Of a stretch of DNA of 7,045 nt, positions 6,516 to 7,045 are shown in pieces. The DNA is from Puniceicoccales bacterium (lineage in GTDB: Bacteria; Verrucomicrobiota; Verrucomicrobiia; Opitutales; UBA953): positions 1 to 7,045 of the forward strand of contig JAITPT010000302.1 in the NCBI GenBank assembly GCA_031289285.1. The letters run 5' to 3'. The notes below the pieces were generated by a model. That model ran no database searches. It saw only the letters and a list, made by a program, of their open reading frames with translations, and was not told the DNA's origin. Every line of letters begins with the position of its first letter. Position 1 is the first letter of the stretch. A program made the translations under genes and the position numbers.

Positions 6516-6927
6516 GTGAATAAACCTCGCAAAAGCGAGATGTGCGTGACCGTGCGAAGGGAAATTTCAACAAGCCCCCTGTGGTCAAGTGAAAAAAATG
6601 GCTGCCTTTTAATTCAACAAATAGGGTTGTCCGCAGTCGTCCCATCGCGGGGAGTGTAGGGGAGGTGGTTGGTGAATAAACCTCGCAAAAGCGAGATGTG
6701 CGTGACCGTGCGAAGGGAAATTTCCACAAGCCCCCTGTGGTCAAGTGAAAAAAATGGCTGCCTTTTAATTCAAAAACCAGGGTTGTCCACAGTCGTCCCA
6801 TCGCGGGGAGTGTTGGGGAGGTGGTTGGTGAATAAACCTCGCAAAAGCGAGATGTGCGTGACCGTGCGAAGGGAAGTTTCAACAAGCCCCCTGTGGTCAA
6901 GTGAAAAAAATGGCTGCCTTTTAATTC
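6516..6927. repeat. Tandem array 2: about 2.6 copies of a 156-bp unit
   Basis: Units start at 6516, 6672 and 6828 (GTGAATAAACC), exactly 156 bp apart with only scattered substitutions. Each has a perfect CTCGC-AAAA-GCGAG hairpin (6526-6539, 6682-6695, 6838-6851), a GACCGTGCGAA block, CCCCCTGTGGTCAAGTG, and an A-run followed by TGGCTGCCTTTTAATTC (cores 6593-6615, 6749-6771, 6905-6927). Between units lies TCGTCCCATCGCGGGGAGTG, part of which (GGAGTGTAGGG) also occurs in array 1. The third copy ends right after the core, as array 1 does. No gene is apparent inside. Confidence 0.95.
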
Positions 6928-7040
6928 ACGAGCGGCACATACGTCAAATATCCGTTGCGTCGTAAGTGCATGATTTTCTGCTTAGTTACGAACTCGTCTT
7001 CATTTTCTCTGAATAATTGCCCAGATAGTTGCCCGAATAA
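6921..7040 (-). pseudogene. Possible coding remnant at the right edge
   Basis: On the minus strand a stop-free stretch of 39 codons has a protein-like composition, including RENEDEFVTKQKIMHLRRNG and ending TYVPLVN. Its TAA stop (6921-6923) lies inside the last repeat core of array 2. Upstream it is closed by an in-frame TAA at 7041-7043, within a short 12-nt repeat, and there is no good start codon except an internal ATG that would give 16 residues. It may be the 3' end of a gene broken by a frameshift or stop, or just chance. I do not recognise the family. Confidence 0.25.
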
Positions 7041-7045
7041 TTAAC
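7011..7045. repeat. 12-nt tandem repeat, about 3 copies, running to the window edge
   Basis: GAATAATTGCCC (7011-7022), AGATAGTTGCCC (7023-7034), then GAATAATTAAC to the edge. Whether it continues cannot be seen. The period is a multiple of three, so on the minus strand it reads as a repeated four-residue peptide such as Leu-(Phe/Ser)-Gly-Gln. Confidence 0.6.

Noticed and set aside
6316..6900. Minus-strand open frame through array 2 with a 52-residue repeated peptide, also containing ELKGSHFF
   Set aside because: It stays open because the 156-bp period is a multiple of three, but it runs on into antisense of the GH3 gene with Arg-rich composition. The shared peptide is explained by the shared DNA core.
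1219..6927. Composite transposon bounded by the two arrays
   Set aside because: The arrays are not copies of one another outside short blocks, and no transposase or integrase gene is present in between.

Overview
The window reads as bacterial chromosome from a GC-rich, Gram-negative organism. The best guess is Verrucomicrobiota, possibly an Opitutales-type gut or soil lineage. The basis is the gene mix: a lipoprotein aldose 1-epimerase, a Tat-exported Gfo/Idh/MocA oxidoreductase of the kind expanded in Planctomycetota and Verrucomicrobiota, a lysine/alanine-rich histone H1-like protein, a GH3 protein, and repeat-rich AT-leaning spacers between GC-rich genes. No 16S or other strict marker is present, so the lineage is inference.

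Layout from left to right: (1) positions 1-943, minus strand, the first 314 residues of an aldose 1-epimerase (GalM family) with a lipoprotein signal; its 3' end lies outside the window. (2) 944-1993, a gene-free stretch of about 1 kb with an 8-C tract, a 154-bp segment bounded by perfect 11-bp inverted repeats, and a tandem array of about four copies of a ~177-bp unit (1219-1893). (3) 1994-2443, plus strand, a histone H1-like protein, followed by a probable terminator. (4) 2526-2637, two small tandem repeats back to back, one of 7-nt and one of 9-nt period, ending on the stop codon of the next gene. (5) 2635-3921, minus strand, a Tat-signal Gfo/Idh/MocA oxidoreductase. (6) 3922-4166, a divergent control region. 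(7) 4167-6446, plus strand, a full-length GH3 protein. (8) 6464-6475, a 12-G tract, then a second tandem array (6516-6927) of a 156-bp unit. (9) 6921-7045, the right edge, with a possible degenerate coding remnant and a 12-nt repeat.

The epimerase, oxidoreductase and GH3 genes suggest carbohydrate handling, but they lie on different strands, so they are not one operon. The oxidoreductase and GH3 genes are divergent and could share control elements.

Two observations stand out. First, the GH3 protein keeps the whole family fold and an intact frame, but the catalytic nucleophile aspartate is replaced (Ser-Ala-Pro where the family has Ser-Asp-Trp), and several substrate-binding motifs and the likely acid/base position are also altered, so it looks like a pseudoenzyme. 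Second, the two tandem arrays, about 4.6 kb apart and with mostly different units, share an identical 23-bp near-palindromic core in all seven copies, evenly spaced at 177 bp in one array and 156 bp in the other. This suggests one family of modular satellite-like elements of unknown function.
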